64,000 bases of DNA from Pedobacter sp. KBW06 (GTDB taxonomy: Bacteria > Bacteroidota > Bacteroidia > Sphingobacteriales > Sphingobacteriaceae): NCBI RefSeq assembly GCF_003852525.1, contig NZ_QAJL01000002.1:62001-126000 (forward strand). Direction: 5' to 3'. Below, piece by piece: positions 1-8,460 of the stretch (its first letter is position 1; each line of letters opens with the position of its first letter). A program made the translations under genes and the position numbers. The notes beneath the pieces are model-generated. The model did not search any database, was not told the origin of the DNA, and saw only the letters and a program-made list of their open reading frames with translations.

Positions 1-935
1 CGGTGCAGAAACGCATCTTCGGTATAAGGCAATTGGTAATGAATAATGTATTCTACTTCCGGAATGTCCAGTCCACGCGAAGCAAGATCTGTAGTGATCA
101 GGATCCTGATGCTTCCATTTCTGAATTTCAGCAAAGCACGTTCCCGCTCGTCCTGCTCCATACCACCATGAAAAATGTCATGTGCCAGGTCTTTATCAAT
201 CAGCAGGTCACTGATCCTGTCTACTGTTTCCCGGTGGTTACAGAAAATAAGGGTTGTTTTATTGCCAATCTTGCAGATCAGTTGAAACAAGGTATCCAGT
301 TTATCTTCCGCTGTAGTGAATACTTTTTTAAGTTTCAGATCCGGCGCTACTTTCACATCCTTCAAAAAGTCGATCTCCACTGCTTTCTTAACTCCGGTAA
401 ACGCGGGGATTTCTTCCATAGCTGTAGCTGAAGTCAGAATCCTTTGCTTTAAAGAGAGTAATTTAGAAATGATATAGGACATATCTTCCTGGAAACCAAA
501 TTCCAGTGCTTTATCAAACTCGTCCAGTACCAGAGTATGGATTGGTGATTCATCAAAGTTTTCATGACGCAAATGGTAAGCAATCCTTCCCGGTGTACCG
601 ATGAGTACTGCAGGTGGTTGCTCAAAGTTGTTTCGTTCCGTTCTCACAGGGTGACCTCCATAACAGCAGTTCACCTTAAAACCTGTCCCCATCTGTTTGA
701 ATACCTGTTCAATCTGTAAAGCAAGTTCACGCGAGGGAACAAGGATGAGGGCCTGAACGCCCTTAGTATCTGCATTGAGGTTCTTCAACAGCGGAAATAA
801 AAACCCTAAAGTTTTTCCCGATCCTGTAGGTGCCAATAATACGACATCACTCCCTTTTCCGGTCGCTACAAGCGATGCCTGCTGCATCTCGTTCAAAGAA
901 GTAATTTTTAATTTCTCCAGTATCTTTTCTACCAT
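1..935 (-). CDS. DEAD-box RNA helicase, C-terminus cut by window edge
   Basis: ATP-dependent RNA helicase, probably in RNA remodelling or ribosome assembly. Translating the minus strand from the ATG at 933-935 gives about 311 residues with no stop before the window edge. Motifs appear in order: Q motif region (TSLNEMQQ), Walker A APTGSGKT, PSRELALQ, TPGR, Walker B DEFD, TSAT, the helicase-C segments FCNHRETVD and HGGMEQDERERAL, and motif V TTDLASRGLDIPEV. The sequence ends at the start of motif VI (AFLHR). DEFD instead of DEAD is a tolerated Walker B variant. The remaining 50 or more residues lie outside the window. The family is clear; the exact helicase subgroup is not. Confidence 0.93.
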   Translation of the reverse strand, partial: MVEKILEKLKITSLNEMQQASLVATGKGSDVVLLAPTGSGKTLGFLFPLLKNLNADTKGVQALILVPSRELALQIEQVFKQMGTGFKVNCCYGGHPVRTERNNFEQPPAVLIGTPGRIAYHLRHENFDESPIHTLVLDEFDKALEFGFQEDMSYIISKLLSLKQRILTSATAMEEIPAFTGVKKAVEIDFLKDVKVAPDLKLKKVFTTAEDKLDTLFQLICKIGNKTTLIFCNHRETVDRISDLLIDKDLAHDIFHGGMEQDERERALLKFRNGSIRILITTDLASRGLDIPEVEYIIHYQLPYTEDAFLH

Positions 936-954
936 AATGGCACAAAGATAAGGC

Positions 955-1173
955 TTAAAATTTCAAATACTTCTTCCTCAAGTGTTTCATCGAGCTATTT
1001 AATTTCACATCCAGGTTCATCAGCATATTTCCACGTTTAGAAATCCAGCTGTTCATTTTACGGTTGACCTTCTTTATCGGCATATATACCTGCTCGTCCA
1101 ATACCTCCCTGTAATCATAAGGAGCCCTGCTTTGTTGAAGTAAATAAAACTCATTTAATAATTCGCTCTTCAT
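955..1173 (-). CDS. small basic protein of unknown function
   Basis: A 72-residue protein starting at an ATG (1171-1173), rich in Lys/Arg and Asn, with no signal peptide or membrane segment. It ends with a basic cluster (KHLRKKYLKF). It lies just upstream of the helicase gene on the same strand, 19 bases apart, so the two may be co-transcribed. I recognise no family. The ordinary amino-acid mix and the close spacing favour a real gene, but its length makes this only probable. Confidence 0.5.
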   Translation of the reverse strand: MKSELLNEFYLLQQSRAPYDYREVLDEQVYMPIKKVNRKMNSWISKRGNMLMNLDVKLNSSMKHLRKKYLKF

Positions 1174-1437
1174 AATGCTTATATTTAGGTTAACAAACTG
1201 ATCCTTATATTATTGAACGGAAATCCGAAAAGAATTAGTATAACAAAAGAAACCAGAAAAAGGTTTAACACTCAAAAAAGGCCTTTCCAACTCAAATTCG
1301 CAGGAACAGACATGCAATCTGTTGAAAATTAAGGATTTGTTAGCAATTAAACAATAAATAATTAACCGCTTTTTAATTTAATCAACTTATTTTTAGGAAA
1401 CCTGAATACGGGTTGTTCACCATAACACCAATAACGT

Positions 1438-1911
1438 ATGAACTGGAAGAAATTTAGCGGCGAGGTGATCCACTCGTCAATTTTAGAAGAAGTAGAACAA
1501 GCCATCATCAGGGAAACTGAAAAAGGGTTCCATCTCAAGGTCTGTATCGGTACAGACTCACAGGTAAAAGGTCCTGTAACTGATTTTGCCACTGTTATCG
1601 TTCTGTTAAGAGAACACCACGGCGGCTTCATGTACATTCATCAGGAAAAAACCCTTCAGAAGATGAGCATTAAGGAAAGAATGCTGGTAGAAGTACAGAA
1701 ATCCATTGAGACCGCCTATTCTGTTTGCGACCTGCTGGACCTGTACGATGTAGATCTGGAGGTACATGCCGACATTAACACCAATCCGATGTTTAAATCT
1801 AACAAAGCTTTAAACGAGGCAATGGGTTATATCTTAAGCATGGGCTTTATTTTTAAAGCAAAACCTGAAGCTTTTGCCAGTTCTACCTGCGCGGATAAAA
1901 TGGTACATTAA
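1438..1911 (+). CDS. RNase H-like protein, YkuK (DUF458) family
   Basis: A cytoplasmic 157-residue protein matching the YkuK/DUF458 family, predicted to have an RNase H-like fold; its substrate is not known to me. Candidate acidic metal ligands are D40 in the CIGTDSQ strand, D112 in the HADIN strand and D153 in the C-terminal TCADK segment, the pattern expected for this fold. The start is an ATG at 1438. It is a single gene converging on the DUF4468 gene, whose stop abuts its own. The 264 bases upstream hold its promoter, but I could not fix the elements. Confidence 0.8.
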   Translation: MNWKKFSGEVIHSSILEEVEQAIIRETEKGFHLKVCIGTDSQVKGPVTDFATVIVLLREHHGGFMYIHQEKTLQKMSIKERMLVEVQKSIETAYSVCDLLDLYDVDLEVHADINTNPMFKSNKALNEAMGYILSMGFIFKAKPEAFASSTCADKMVH

Positions 1912-2496
1912 CTACCATTTTTGATTTTTTGTATCAACGGAAGGAACAGCTTTAGCTGTAGGGGGATTTATTGCGCTCTCCAGCATCCCTTTCTTAAAAC
2001 GCTCCGCAAAAAGCCTAGCCTCTCTGGCTGTCGCTTTTGAATAAGCAGTCCACTCTCCTGCATTTAATTTTCCCGGTTTGTTTTCCAATGGAATCGCAAC
2101 CGTTGTTTCCGGCACAAAACTACCATACCGGTCTCTTTGATAAGAAATAAAACTAAAATCAGTCAGCCAAAAGCGGTATTTACCTTCTTTAAAATCCACA
2201 TATAAGTGATATCCTACTTCTCCTGAAGGCCGGCTAAGTACAAAAGCTGTTTTATTAATCACCATCTTTCCCCTGGACATCCAAAGGCTGTCCTGAGGAG
2301 CGGTTTTCAGTTTTAATTCCTTTGAGCTGCTGAAAAATTTTGCAGCACGCTCCTTCAGCGTTACTGCAGGAACATCTTTCTGTACTACAACTTCATAATA
2401 AATAAACTTCCCTCTTTCATCAAAAGGCAATTCTGCATCCTGTGCAAATCCGGCAACGGTACAGAACATTAAAACAACAAACCATCCTCTTTTCAT
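1912..2496 (-). CDS. exported DUF4468-type protein
   Basis: A 194-residue protein with a signal peptide ending about FAQ (residues 17-19) and no lipobox, so probably periplasmic. It resembles the DUF4468 family of Bacteroidota: an E-V-V-V-Q-K strand, an AAKFF helix, a K-L-K-T-A-P-Q-D-S linker, then the conserved YHLYVDFKEGKYRFWLTDF strand pair. The role of that domain is unknown to me. The C-terminal 30 residues are Pro/Lys/Asn rich. The stop abuts the stop of the convergent YkuK-like gene. Confidence 0.75.
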   Translation of the reverse strand: MKRGWFVVLMFCTVAGFAQDAELPFDERGKFIYYEVVVQKDVPAVTLKERAAKFFSSSKELKLKTAPQDSLWMSRGKMVINKTAFVLSRPSGEVGYHLYVDFKEGKYRFWLTDFSFISYQRDRYGSFVPETTVAIPLENKPGKLNAGEWTAYSKATAREARLFAERFKKGMLESAINPPTAKAVPSVDTKNQKW

Positions 2497-2519
2497 AGCA
2501 ATACCTTTATGAAGGAAAA

Positions 2520-2556
2520 CTGCCTGACGGGGGTATCAAAATACTCCTTCAGACAG
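2520..2556 (-). terminator. probable terminator after the porin gene
   Basis: On the minus strand an imperfect stem of about 13 pairs (CTG, CTGA, GG, GTAT paired with ATAC, CC, TCAG, CAG) closes a TTTG loop and is followed by TTTTCC. It lies 25 bases after the porin stop. Confidence 0.5.
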
Positions 2557-2580
2557 CTCCTTTTTGTAAATTAACAGAGA

Positions 2581-3606
2581 CTAAAAAGCATATACCACCG
2601 CCAATGCAAACTGAGATGCATTTTTTGAAGGGTTAAGGTTTTTTTTCTTAAACATATCCGAAGAAGAACCATTGTCAAACCTTACCTCCGGAATGAAGGT
2701 CAGGCCACCGGCTTTCACATTTCCCGAAAGAGTTACCGCAGCTACATGTTTATCCGACTCTTCTGCCACACCTTTCCAGTTGAAATATTCTCCTCTCAAT
2801 CCCAAAGAGAAAGCGGAGGTAAAAGCATTTTGCACATAAAGTGCCGCTCCGCTATAACCGCCACCATCATTAGTAACAGAATAATCAGCCGCATTTAAGC
2901 CTAATTTCACCTTTTCCGTAACCTGGTAAGAAGTAGTCAGATCCAGAACCGTTCCGGTGCCTACCGCTCCCGCAGATTTTCCCGATAGTACATTCAGATA
3001 AGCAGTCCAGCCTTCCACAGGACTTACCGTCAGCTGGGCACCGATATGCGACACCCCATTCAAATCCTTGTACACATTCCAATCGTTAAACAAACCGACC
3101 ATCAGGCTTACCTTATTGGAGAAAGCATAAGCTCCTTTAATCCCCGCATTCTGAAAAGGTCCGTTGGTAAACAAATAAGAAGTAGAATAATTGAAATTTC
3201 CTGTCGGCGCGATGACTTCATAACCGATAAAGGTCCCCATATATCCTGCAGTCACCGTAAATTTATCTGTAAAAGCATAGGAAGCATATAAGTTTTGAAT
3301 ATGAAAAGAGTTGTCGTCGGTACCATCTCCATTTAGCAATGATCCATACTGTCCGCGTGGTCCAAAAGACAGTTCTCCTACGAATGAAGCTTTACCTGTT
3401 GTTTTCTTTAAAGCCAGATCAATCATCCCCAGGGAGATGGAATTCTGGTCGTTGGCAAAACTGGTTCCGATATTAGGGACCTTGGCAAAATCGTATTTAT
3501 AATAGGTATCTACAGAACCTGAGATCTGTAAAGGGGCAGCTTCCTGAGCATAAGAAAAAGAGGCAACAGATAAAGAGGCAGTGGTAAATATTGATTTTAA
3601 TTTCAT
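2581..3606 (-). CDS. outer-membrane beta-barrel porin (BBP2/OmpL-like family)
   Basis: A 341-residue outer-membrane barrel. The signal peptide ends about SYAQ (residue 21). Strongly alternating beta strands with Gly/aromatic turns run to the end, which is AVVYAF with a terminal Phe, as recognised by the BAM machinery. The N-terminal strand (ISGSVDTYYKYDF) is typical of the OmpL-like/BBP2 porins of Bacteroidota. It lies 72 bases downstream of the ammonium transporter gene on the same strand, an arrangement that suggests the porin supplies small nitrogen solutes across the outer membrane; that coupling is an inference. Confidence 0.8.
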   Translation of the reverse strand: MKLKSIFTTASLSVASFSYAQEAAPLQISGSVDTYYKYDFAKVPNIGTSFANDQNSISLGMIDLALKKTTGKASFVGELSFGPRGQYGSLLNGDGTDDNSFHIQNLYASYAFTDKFTVTAGYMGTFIGYEVIAPTGNFNYSTSYLFTNGPFQNAGIKGAYAFSNKVSLMVGLFNDWNVYKDLNGVSHIGAQLTVSPVEGWTAYLNVLSGKSAGAVGTGTVLDLTTSYQVTEKVKLGLNAADYSVTNDGGGYSGAALYVQNAFTSAFSLGLRGEYFNWKGVAEESDKHVAAVTLSGNVKAGGLTFIPEVRFDNGSSSDMFKKKNLNPSKNASQFALAVVYAF

Positions 3607-3678
3607 GGTCTGGTTGGTTTGGTTGGTTTAGGTTGTGATGAAAATCAAATAAATATGGTCGTAGGCATCCTCAGAACA

Positions 3679-5061
3679 TTAAGTGGTCGGCTCATGTTCT
3701 ATTTCCATTCCGGTACTGGCAACAATCAAAGTACCCTGGAAGTATTTTTCATTATGTTGACTGGCGTCAAGGCCTTCTTCCTCTTCTTCAGAAGTTACAC
3801 GGATCGGCTGGATCAAATTGATGAACTTGAAGATCACAAATGAAACCACAAAACTAAAGGCGATTACGATTAATACTCCTTTTAATTGGGTAAAGAAAAA
3901 TGCCGGATTGCCATAAAAAAGGCCATCTACACCAGCAGCATTCACTGTTTTAGTTGCGAATACCCCAGTCAGTAACATCCCTACAATACCACCTACACCA
4001 TGACAAGGAAAAACATCCAAGGTATCATCCAGGCTGGTTTTAGACTTCCAAACCACGGCAAGGTTAGAAATCACTGCTGCAGCCGCTCCAATGAATATGC
4101 TGGAAGGGATACTGACAAAACCGGCACCAGGTGTAATGGCTACAAGACCTACAACTGCACCGATACAAAAACCAAGTACAGAAGGTTTTTTACCACGGGC
4201 AACATCAAAGAACATCCATGATAAACCCGCCGCACCTGCAGCAATATTAGTCGTTGCAAAAGCTGATACCGCCAGGCTGTTCGCTCCCAATGCAGAACCT
4301 GCATTAAAGCCAAACCATCCGAACCACAACAATCCTGTACCGATCAATACATAAGGAATATTGGCAGGAGGAATTTCCTGATGGTCCTGATGACTTCTCC
4401 TTCTTTTCAACACCAATGCACCCGCTAAGGCAGCCATACCTGCAGAGATGTGTACTACTGTACCTCCGGCAAAATCAAGCACGCCCATTTTAAACAGGAT
4501 ACCATCCGGATGCCATGTCCAGTGCGCCAAAGGCGAATACACAAACAAAGCAAACAATACGATAAATAAGATATAGGAAGTAAAACGGATCCGCTCTGCA
4601 ACCGCACCAACTACCAGACCTGGCGTAATGATGGCAAACATCAATTGAAATAACGCAAATAAGGTCAATGGAATGGTAGGCGCCAGGCTCCATGAAGGAC
4701 CTGAGTTTACGCCATGAAAGAACAAAAAGGTCAATGGATTTCCAATAAGTCCGTGAATACTTTCACCGAAAGCAAGACTGAAACTTACCGTTACCCATAA
4801 AACGCTGATCACTCCTGCAGCGACCACACTTTTTATCATGGTAGAGATCACATTTTTGCGATGAACCATGCCTCCGTAGAAAAAAGCGAGACCTGGAGTC
4901 ATCAAAAATACAAGCGCAGTGGCAACAAGAATGAATGCGATGTCAGATGCGTTGTATTTACCCTCATCAAAGTTCGGAAGAAGGGGTGTAAATAGGGCTA
5001 AAATTGCAATTATTGATAAAACTACAAAAGGACCCACCTGTTTTAATAAAATTTTGGCCAT
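3679..5061 (-). CDS. amt: ammonium transporter, Amt family
   Basis: An inner-membrane channel for ammonium, 460 residues. One hydrophobic N-terminal segment precedes the canonical first Amt helix (DIAFILVATALVFLMTPG). The signature DFAGGTVVHISAGMAALAGAL is present, with the pore histidines in PLAHWTW and in DVFPCHGVGGIVG. The C-terminal tail is long and charged (SEEEEEGLDASQHNEKYF), the region that contacts GlnK/PII in characterised Amt proteins. Start ATG at 5059-5061. The porin gene follows. No PII gene lies on either side, so any PII partner must be encoded elsewhere. Confidence 0.95.
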   Translation of the reverse strand: MAKILLKQVGPFVVLSIIAILALFTPLLPNFDEGKYNASDIAFILVATALVFLMTPGLAFFYGGMVHRKNVISTMIKSVVAAGVISVLWVTVSFSLAFGESIHGLIGNPLTFLFFHGVNSGPSWSLAPTIPLTLFALFQLMFAIITPGLVVGAVAERIRFTSYILFIVLFALFVYSPLAHWTWHPDGILFKMGVLDFAGGTVVHISAGMAALAGALVLKRRRSHQDHQEIPPANIPYVLIGTGLLWFGWFGFNAGSALGANSLAVSAFATTNIAAGAAGLSWMFFDVARGKKPSVLGFCIGAVVGLVAITPGAGFVSIPSSIFIGAAAAVISNLAVVWKSKTSLDDTLDVFPCHGVGGIVGMLLTGVFATKTVNAAGVDGLFYGNPAFFFTQLKGVLIVIAFSFVVSFVIFKFINLIQPIRVTSEEEEEGLDASQHNEKYFQGTLIVASTGMEIEHEPTT

Positions 5062-5391
5062 AATTATTAGATTTTACTAGTTTATAACTGATTATCGTTG
5101 ATTATTTATATAAAATTAGGAAATAAATCCATTTTCATCAAATAAAAACACAACAAAATCACGAAATCGTTATATTAATACCAATAAAACAACATTATAA
5201 ATGAAAAATACCAAACAAAATATGCGTTTTTTATAAAAAAATCATAAAATACAGGGCTAAAAGGATATTTATAATGAAATATTAAAAATAAACAGGACTT
5301 AAAACTAAAAAAGAAACAAAAATCACCTGAAATTCAAAAAATGGAGAAGAAAAAATCTGAAAGCAGCAAATAACGTATCTTTACAAACATC
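5062..5391. other. AT-rich divergent intergenic region
   Basis: About 330 bases separate the ammonium transporter gene from the divergent SRPBCC gene. It is strongly A/T rich with A-tracts and holds no ORF. The transporter promoter must lie here, but no clean CAAAnnTA (minus-strand -7) was found. For the rightward gene a near-match TATCTTTA lies about 20 bases before the ATG. I see nothing else. Confidence 0.4.
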
Positions 5392-5874
5392 ATGAAGCCT
5401 TATCATTTAAATTTTAGTCAGCAACTGCCAATTTCCTTAACGGAAGCATGGGATTTCTTCTCTTCGCCATTAAACCTGGCTAAAATTACACCGGAAGACA
5501 TGGCTTTTGAAGTCACTTCAGACCTGAGACAACTGGAAAAAATGTATGCCGGGATGATCATTACCTATAAGGTATCGCCGATCGCCGGCATTAAACTCAA
5601 CTGGATGACAGAAATCACTCAGGTAAAGCCCCAGGAATATTTTATAGATGAACAACGCTTCGGTCCTTATCAGTTATGGCATCACCAGCATCATTTTAAA
5701 GCCATTGAAGGTGGGGTAGAAATGAATGACATTTTAACCTATGGCTTACCTATGGGCTTTTTTGGAAGAATAGCCAATAACCTATATGTAGCAAACAAGC
5801 TCCAGCAGATCTTTAACTACAGAAGAAAGAAAGTAATTGAGTTATTTGGTGATTATCCGGCAACAGGAACATAA
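5392..5874 (+). CDS. SRPBCC (START-like) family protein
   Basis: A 160-residue cytoplasmic protein with the ligand-pocket SRPBCC fold: an N-terminal strand (YHLNFSQQLPISLTEAWDFFSSPLNLAKITP) typical of polyketide-cyclase/START-like proteins, then KLNWMTEITQVKPQEYFIDEQRFGPYQLWHHQHHF and a C-terminal helix. Similar domains occur in YfcH/SulA-related epimerase fusions, but only the SRPBCC part is here. Ligand unknown. The last 22 bases overlap the convergent radical SAM gene. Confidence 0.75.
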   Translation: MKPYHLNFSQQLPISLTEAWDFFSSPLNLAKITPEDMAFEVTSDLRQLEKMYAGMIITYKVSPIAGIKLNWMTEITQVKPQEYFIDEQRFGPYQLWHHQHHFKAIEGGVEMNDILTYGLPMGFFGRIANNLYVANKLQQIFNYRRKKVIELFGDYPATGT

Positions 5875-6809
5875 GCCGATCCCTGAACTATTCCTCTTTT
5901 CTCGATTTCCTTATCGATATACGTCTGAATGGCAGATTTATTCAATCCCCAGTTAGGTGCGATCAATAAATCCCAATCTGAAATTCCGAATAAACGTTGA
6001 ATCACAATATCAGGTCTCAACAATGGAATCAATTTACATAGTAAATCAGTATACTCTTCAAGAGAGAACAATTTGAAAGGTTCTTTTTTATACTTTACCC
6101 CCATGATTGATCCTTCCACAATGTGAAGGTGGTGGAATTTCACGAATTTAATCTTAGGGAATCTGTTGATTTCATGGATATACCCCAGCATCATTTCTTC
6201 TGTTTCCCATGGAAAACCAAAGATGGTGTGCACACATAAATCCAGTTTAGAATTGTCCAGTAATTTTACCGCCTCAACAAATTCTCCATGACTACAGCCA
6301 CGGTTGATCTGATTGAGGGTATCATCATAGATAGATTCCATTCCCATCTCCAGGTCGACATCAAAACGGTCAGTATAACTTTCCAGTAAGGCTACTTTTT
6401 CCGCATCAATACAATCCGGACGGGTACCTACTGAAAAACCTACCACATCTTCCGTATTGATGGAAAGGGCTTCGTCGTACATCATCTTTAGATAATGTAC
6501 CGGCGCATAGGTATTGGTATTGGGCTGAAAATAAACGATAAACTTATCGGCCTTATAAAAACCTTTTCCTCTCTCCATTCCCTGCTCCAATTGCTCGCGA
6601 ATGGTCGGTAACTTCCGGGAAAGCTCGGGTGTAAAAGAATCTACGTTACAATAAGTACATCCCCCATAGCCTTTACTGCCATCACGGTTAGGACAAGTGA
6701 AGCCACCATCAACGATTACTTTGAATACACGCTGCCCCTTATACTTCTCCTTCAAGTGCGTTCCGTAATTATTATATCCTTTTATACCTAAGTCCAGTAG
6801 AGTTCCCAA
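5853..6809 (-). CDS. radical SAM protein, YhcC/TIGR01212-like
   Basis: A 318-residue radical SAM enzyme. The cluster-binding cysteines follow the wide spacing of the YhcC group: C39, C51 and C54 (CPNRDG...GGCTYC). The region VDLEMGMESIYDDTLNQINRG and the HTIFGFPWE segment are also typical. In E. coli, YhcC has been linked to respiratory or quinone-related phenotypes; the reaction is unknown to me. The start is TTG at 6807-6809: an in-frame TAG lies 9 bases upstream and no ATG precedes the conserved N-terminus. Its 3' end overlaps the convergent SRPBCC gene. Confidence 0.9.
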   Translation of the reverse strand: MGTLLDLGIKGYNNYGTHLKEKYKGQRVFKVIVDGGFTCPNRDGSKGYGGCTYCNVDSFTPELSRKLPTIREQLEQGMERGKGFYKADKFIVYFQPNTNTYAPVHYLKMMYDEALSINTEDVVGFSVGTRPDCIDAEKVALLESYTDRFDVDLEMGMESIYDDTLNQINRGCSHGEFVEAVKLLDNSKLDLCVHTIFGFPWETEEMMLGYIHEINRFPKIKFVKFHHLHIVEGSIMGVKYKKEPFKLFSLEEYTDLLCKLIPLLRPDIVIQRLFGISDWDLLIAPNWGLNKSAIQTYIDKEIEKRGIVQGSAYVPVAG

Positions 6810-6849
6810 TTGCTTCTATTTTTTCACAAAAGTACAGCTTTTATTTTTG

Positions 6850-7194
6850 TTACACTTTATAGGTGATGAACTTCTCGTAGCTTTTCCCGTTTAAAAGGAA
6901 GATGAAAGTCACCTGATAACCTGCAAATCCATAGGTTCGCAGGTAAATAGAAATGGGCTCATTGAGCCTGTCTATAAATTTCTCGCAGTAATGCTCAAAA
7001 TTATGATCAATAAATTTATACTGATATTGAGGGTTAAAATAATTCAGATTAATACGTAAAGTGGGGCCATTCATGACAATAAGCCGACTATAATCCGACA
7101 TCGCACGCATAATGTGGCGATTCGCACGTACCCAGTTTGCCATATTTTTATTAAAATGCGGCTGATCAATTTCTACAAATTCCTGCACATCCAT
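6850..7194 (-). CDS. conserved-looking protein of unknown function
   Basis: A 114-residue soluble protein, rich in Tyr, Phe and Asn, starting at ATG 7192-7194. It has no signal peptide, membrane segment or metal motif. The pattern is alpha at the start (NKNMANWVRANRHIMRAM) and mostly beta after residue 40. I do not recognise the family. It sits alone, 40 bases before the radical SAM gene and on the same strand. Confidence 0.6.
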   Translation of the reverse strand: MDVQEFVEIDQPHFNKNMANWVRANRHIMRAMSDYSRLIVMNGPTLRINLNYFNPQYQYKFIDHNFEHYCEKFIDRLNEPISIYLRTYGFAGYQVTFIFLLNGKSYEKFITYKV

Positions 7195-7249
7195 AACAGC
7201 GCAATATTAATAGTATTCTTTATAAGAAGAAAAATAATTTTACATTTCT

Positions 7250-7792
7250 TTATTTGTCGACACGCATCGCTTCTATCTCACTCATATACTGAGAGAAAGC
7301 CTGCAGGTAACTGAGGGATAAATGTTCCGGCCGACTAATAAAAGTCTTAAAATCCTCCAGATCATTGACCGTAAAACCCATTCTTACAAACAATTCCTTG
7401 TCCTGCTCCCAATCTTTAAGGTTCACTTTCTTCCCACCGATCTTCCGATACATCGACAATCCGTAGGAAAAGTCCTTATACTCTGCGGTTTTCCTGAAAT
7501 CTGAGAAGAAGTTGACAATGGTGCGGTAAGTTGCCGGTTTTCCAGCTCTGACTTCCTGCAACATCAATACGCCCAGCATCGGTCCTTTTAAAAAGGCACT
7601 ATCTACAGGATCGAAATTCCCGCAGCGTTTTAAGATCTCAATATCCCGCTTTAAAGCCAGATCCTGCTCTCCGGATTTATGTTTTACAAAATAGGGCTCC
7701 TGATCAAGGACCTTTTCACAGTCTTCCACTACCTGGGCGAAACCGGAGAAACCCATGAAAACCAATGCTAAAAATATCCCTGTTCTTTTCAT
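7250..7792 (-). CDS. secreted protein of unknown function
   Basis: 180 residues from the ATG at 7790-7792, with a signal peptide MKRTGIFLALVFMGFSGFAQ. A TTG five codons upstream is possible, but the ATG gives the normal signal length. The mature part is helical with two cysteines (C29 in EDCEKV and a second in LKRCGNF, counted from MKRTG). I do not recognise the family. It reads in the same direction as the two small neighbours with short gaps. Confidence 0.65.
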   Translation of the reverse strand: MKRTGIFLALVFMGFSGFAQVVEDCEKVLDQEPYFVKHKSGEQDLALKRDIEILKRCGNFDPVDSAFLKGPMLGVLMLQEVRAGKPATYRTIVNFFSDFRKTAEYKDFSYGLSMYRKIGGKKVNLKDWEQDKELFVRMGFTVNDLEDFKTFISRPEHLSLSYLQAFSQYMSEIEAMRVDK

Positions 7793-7845
7793 CCCTTTTT
7801 TTTGCAAAGGTAATAAACAGTATCACAATATATTGAAATACAATA

Positions 7846-8109
7846 CTAGCCTCCCTGCTTATGGAGCGCCAACATCTCGCTGTCTATCATATTTCCCAGT
7901 GATTCCAAAGGCAATTCCCTGCAATCGGGCAAACGGTACAACAACTTCCATTTTCCAGAGCTGGACTTATACACCTCATAAAGGCAACCACTCACTTCAA
8001 TCTTAAACAAGTCTACTCCTTCCACCAATTGCTGGACATCATAAACTTTCGTATTCGTTTTTATACACAATCTTTTCATTAATATCCTTGCCTGATAAAG
8101 AACATTCAT
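7846..8109 (-). CDS. small protein of unknown function
   Basis: 87 residues from the ATG at 8107-8109; a GTG two codons upstream is less likely. Basic N-terminus (MNVLYQARILMKRLCIKTN), then a beta-rich centre (VDLFKIEVSGCLYEVYKSSSGKWKLLYRLPDCRELP). No signal peptide or membrane segment. The family is not recognised. Ends 54 bases before the start of the secreted-protein gene. Confidence 0.55.
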   Translation of the reverse strand: MNVLYQARILMKRLCIKTNTKVYDVQQLVEGVDLFKIEVSGCLYEVYKSSSGKWKLLYRLPDCRELPLESLGNMIDSEMLALHKQGG

Positions 8110-8333
8110 TAACACTCCACAGCCGCTAATTGCTTAACACTTTCAATCTTATTGAAAGTTTATTAACAATTACTACGAAAATGTAAATATAAGCAGTCAG
8201 TTATAAACCAACAATTAATAAATAAAATTAAATCCAGGTGCTTACTGAACATCATAGCAACTAAAAAACTGTTTAGTCGCTATCAAACCTTGTAAAAGAA
8301 AATTAAAAGAGATTTTCTCTGTTAGAAATATGA

Positions 8334-8341
8334 TATATTTG
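8334..8341 (+). promoter_or_regulatory. candidate -7 element of the methyltransferase gene
   Basis: TATATTTG matches the Bacteroidota -7 consensus TAnnTTTG. No clear TTG lies 19-21 bases upstream. A transcript from here would carry a leader of about 110 bases. Confidence 0.4.
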
Positions 8342-8354
8342 TGCCATTAAAATC

Positions 8355-8456
8355 GCTTTATAAATCATCTATTCTGATAGTGACGCCCTTCATCACTACT
8401 CCCGCTATCATCTCTACATGATGGCTCATAAATCACTATGTATTTTTTTATAAAGC
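8355..8456 (+). ncRNA. candidate structured leader RNA of the methyltransferase gene
   Basis: A perfect 10-bp inverted repeat (GCTTTATAAA at 8355-8364 with TTTATAAAGC at 8447-8456) encloses about 80 bases and ends 4 bases before the start codon. Inside, TGATAG (8375-8380) pairs with CTATCA (8405-8410), or alternatively TAGTGA (8378-8383) with TCACTA (8393-8398); a further ATCAT/ATGAT hairpin at 8407-8422 competes with the first. A closing stem with mutually exclusive inner helices next to a start codon is riboswitch-like. I match no known class; the closing stem is A/T rich, so chance pairing is possible. Confidence 0.3.
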
Positions 8457-8460
8457 AAAT

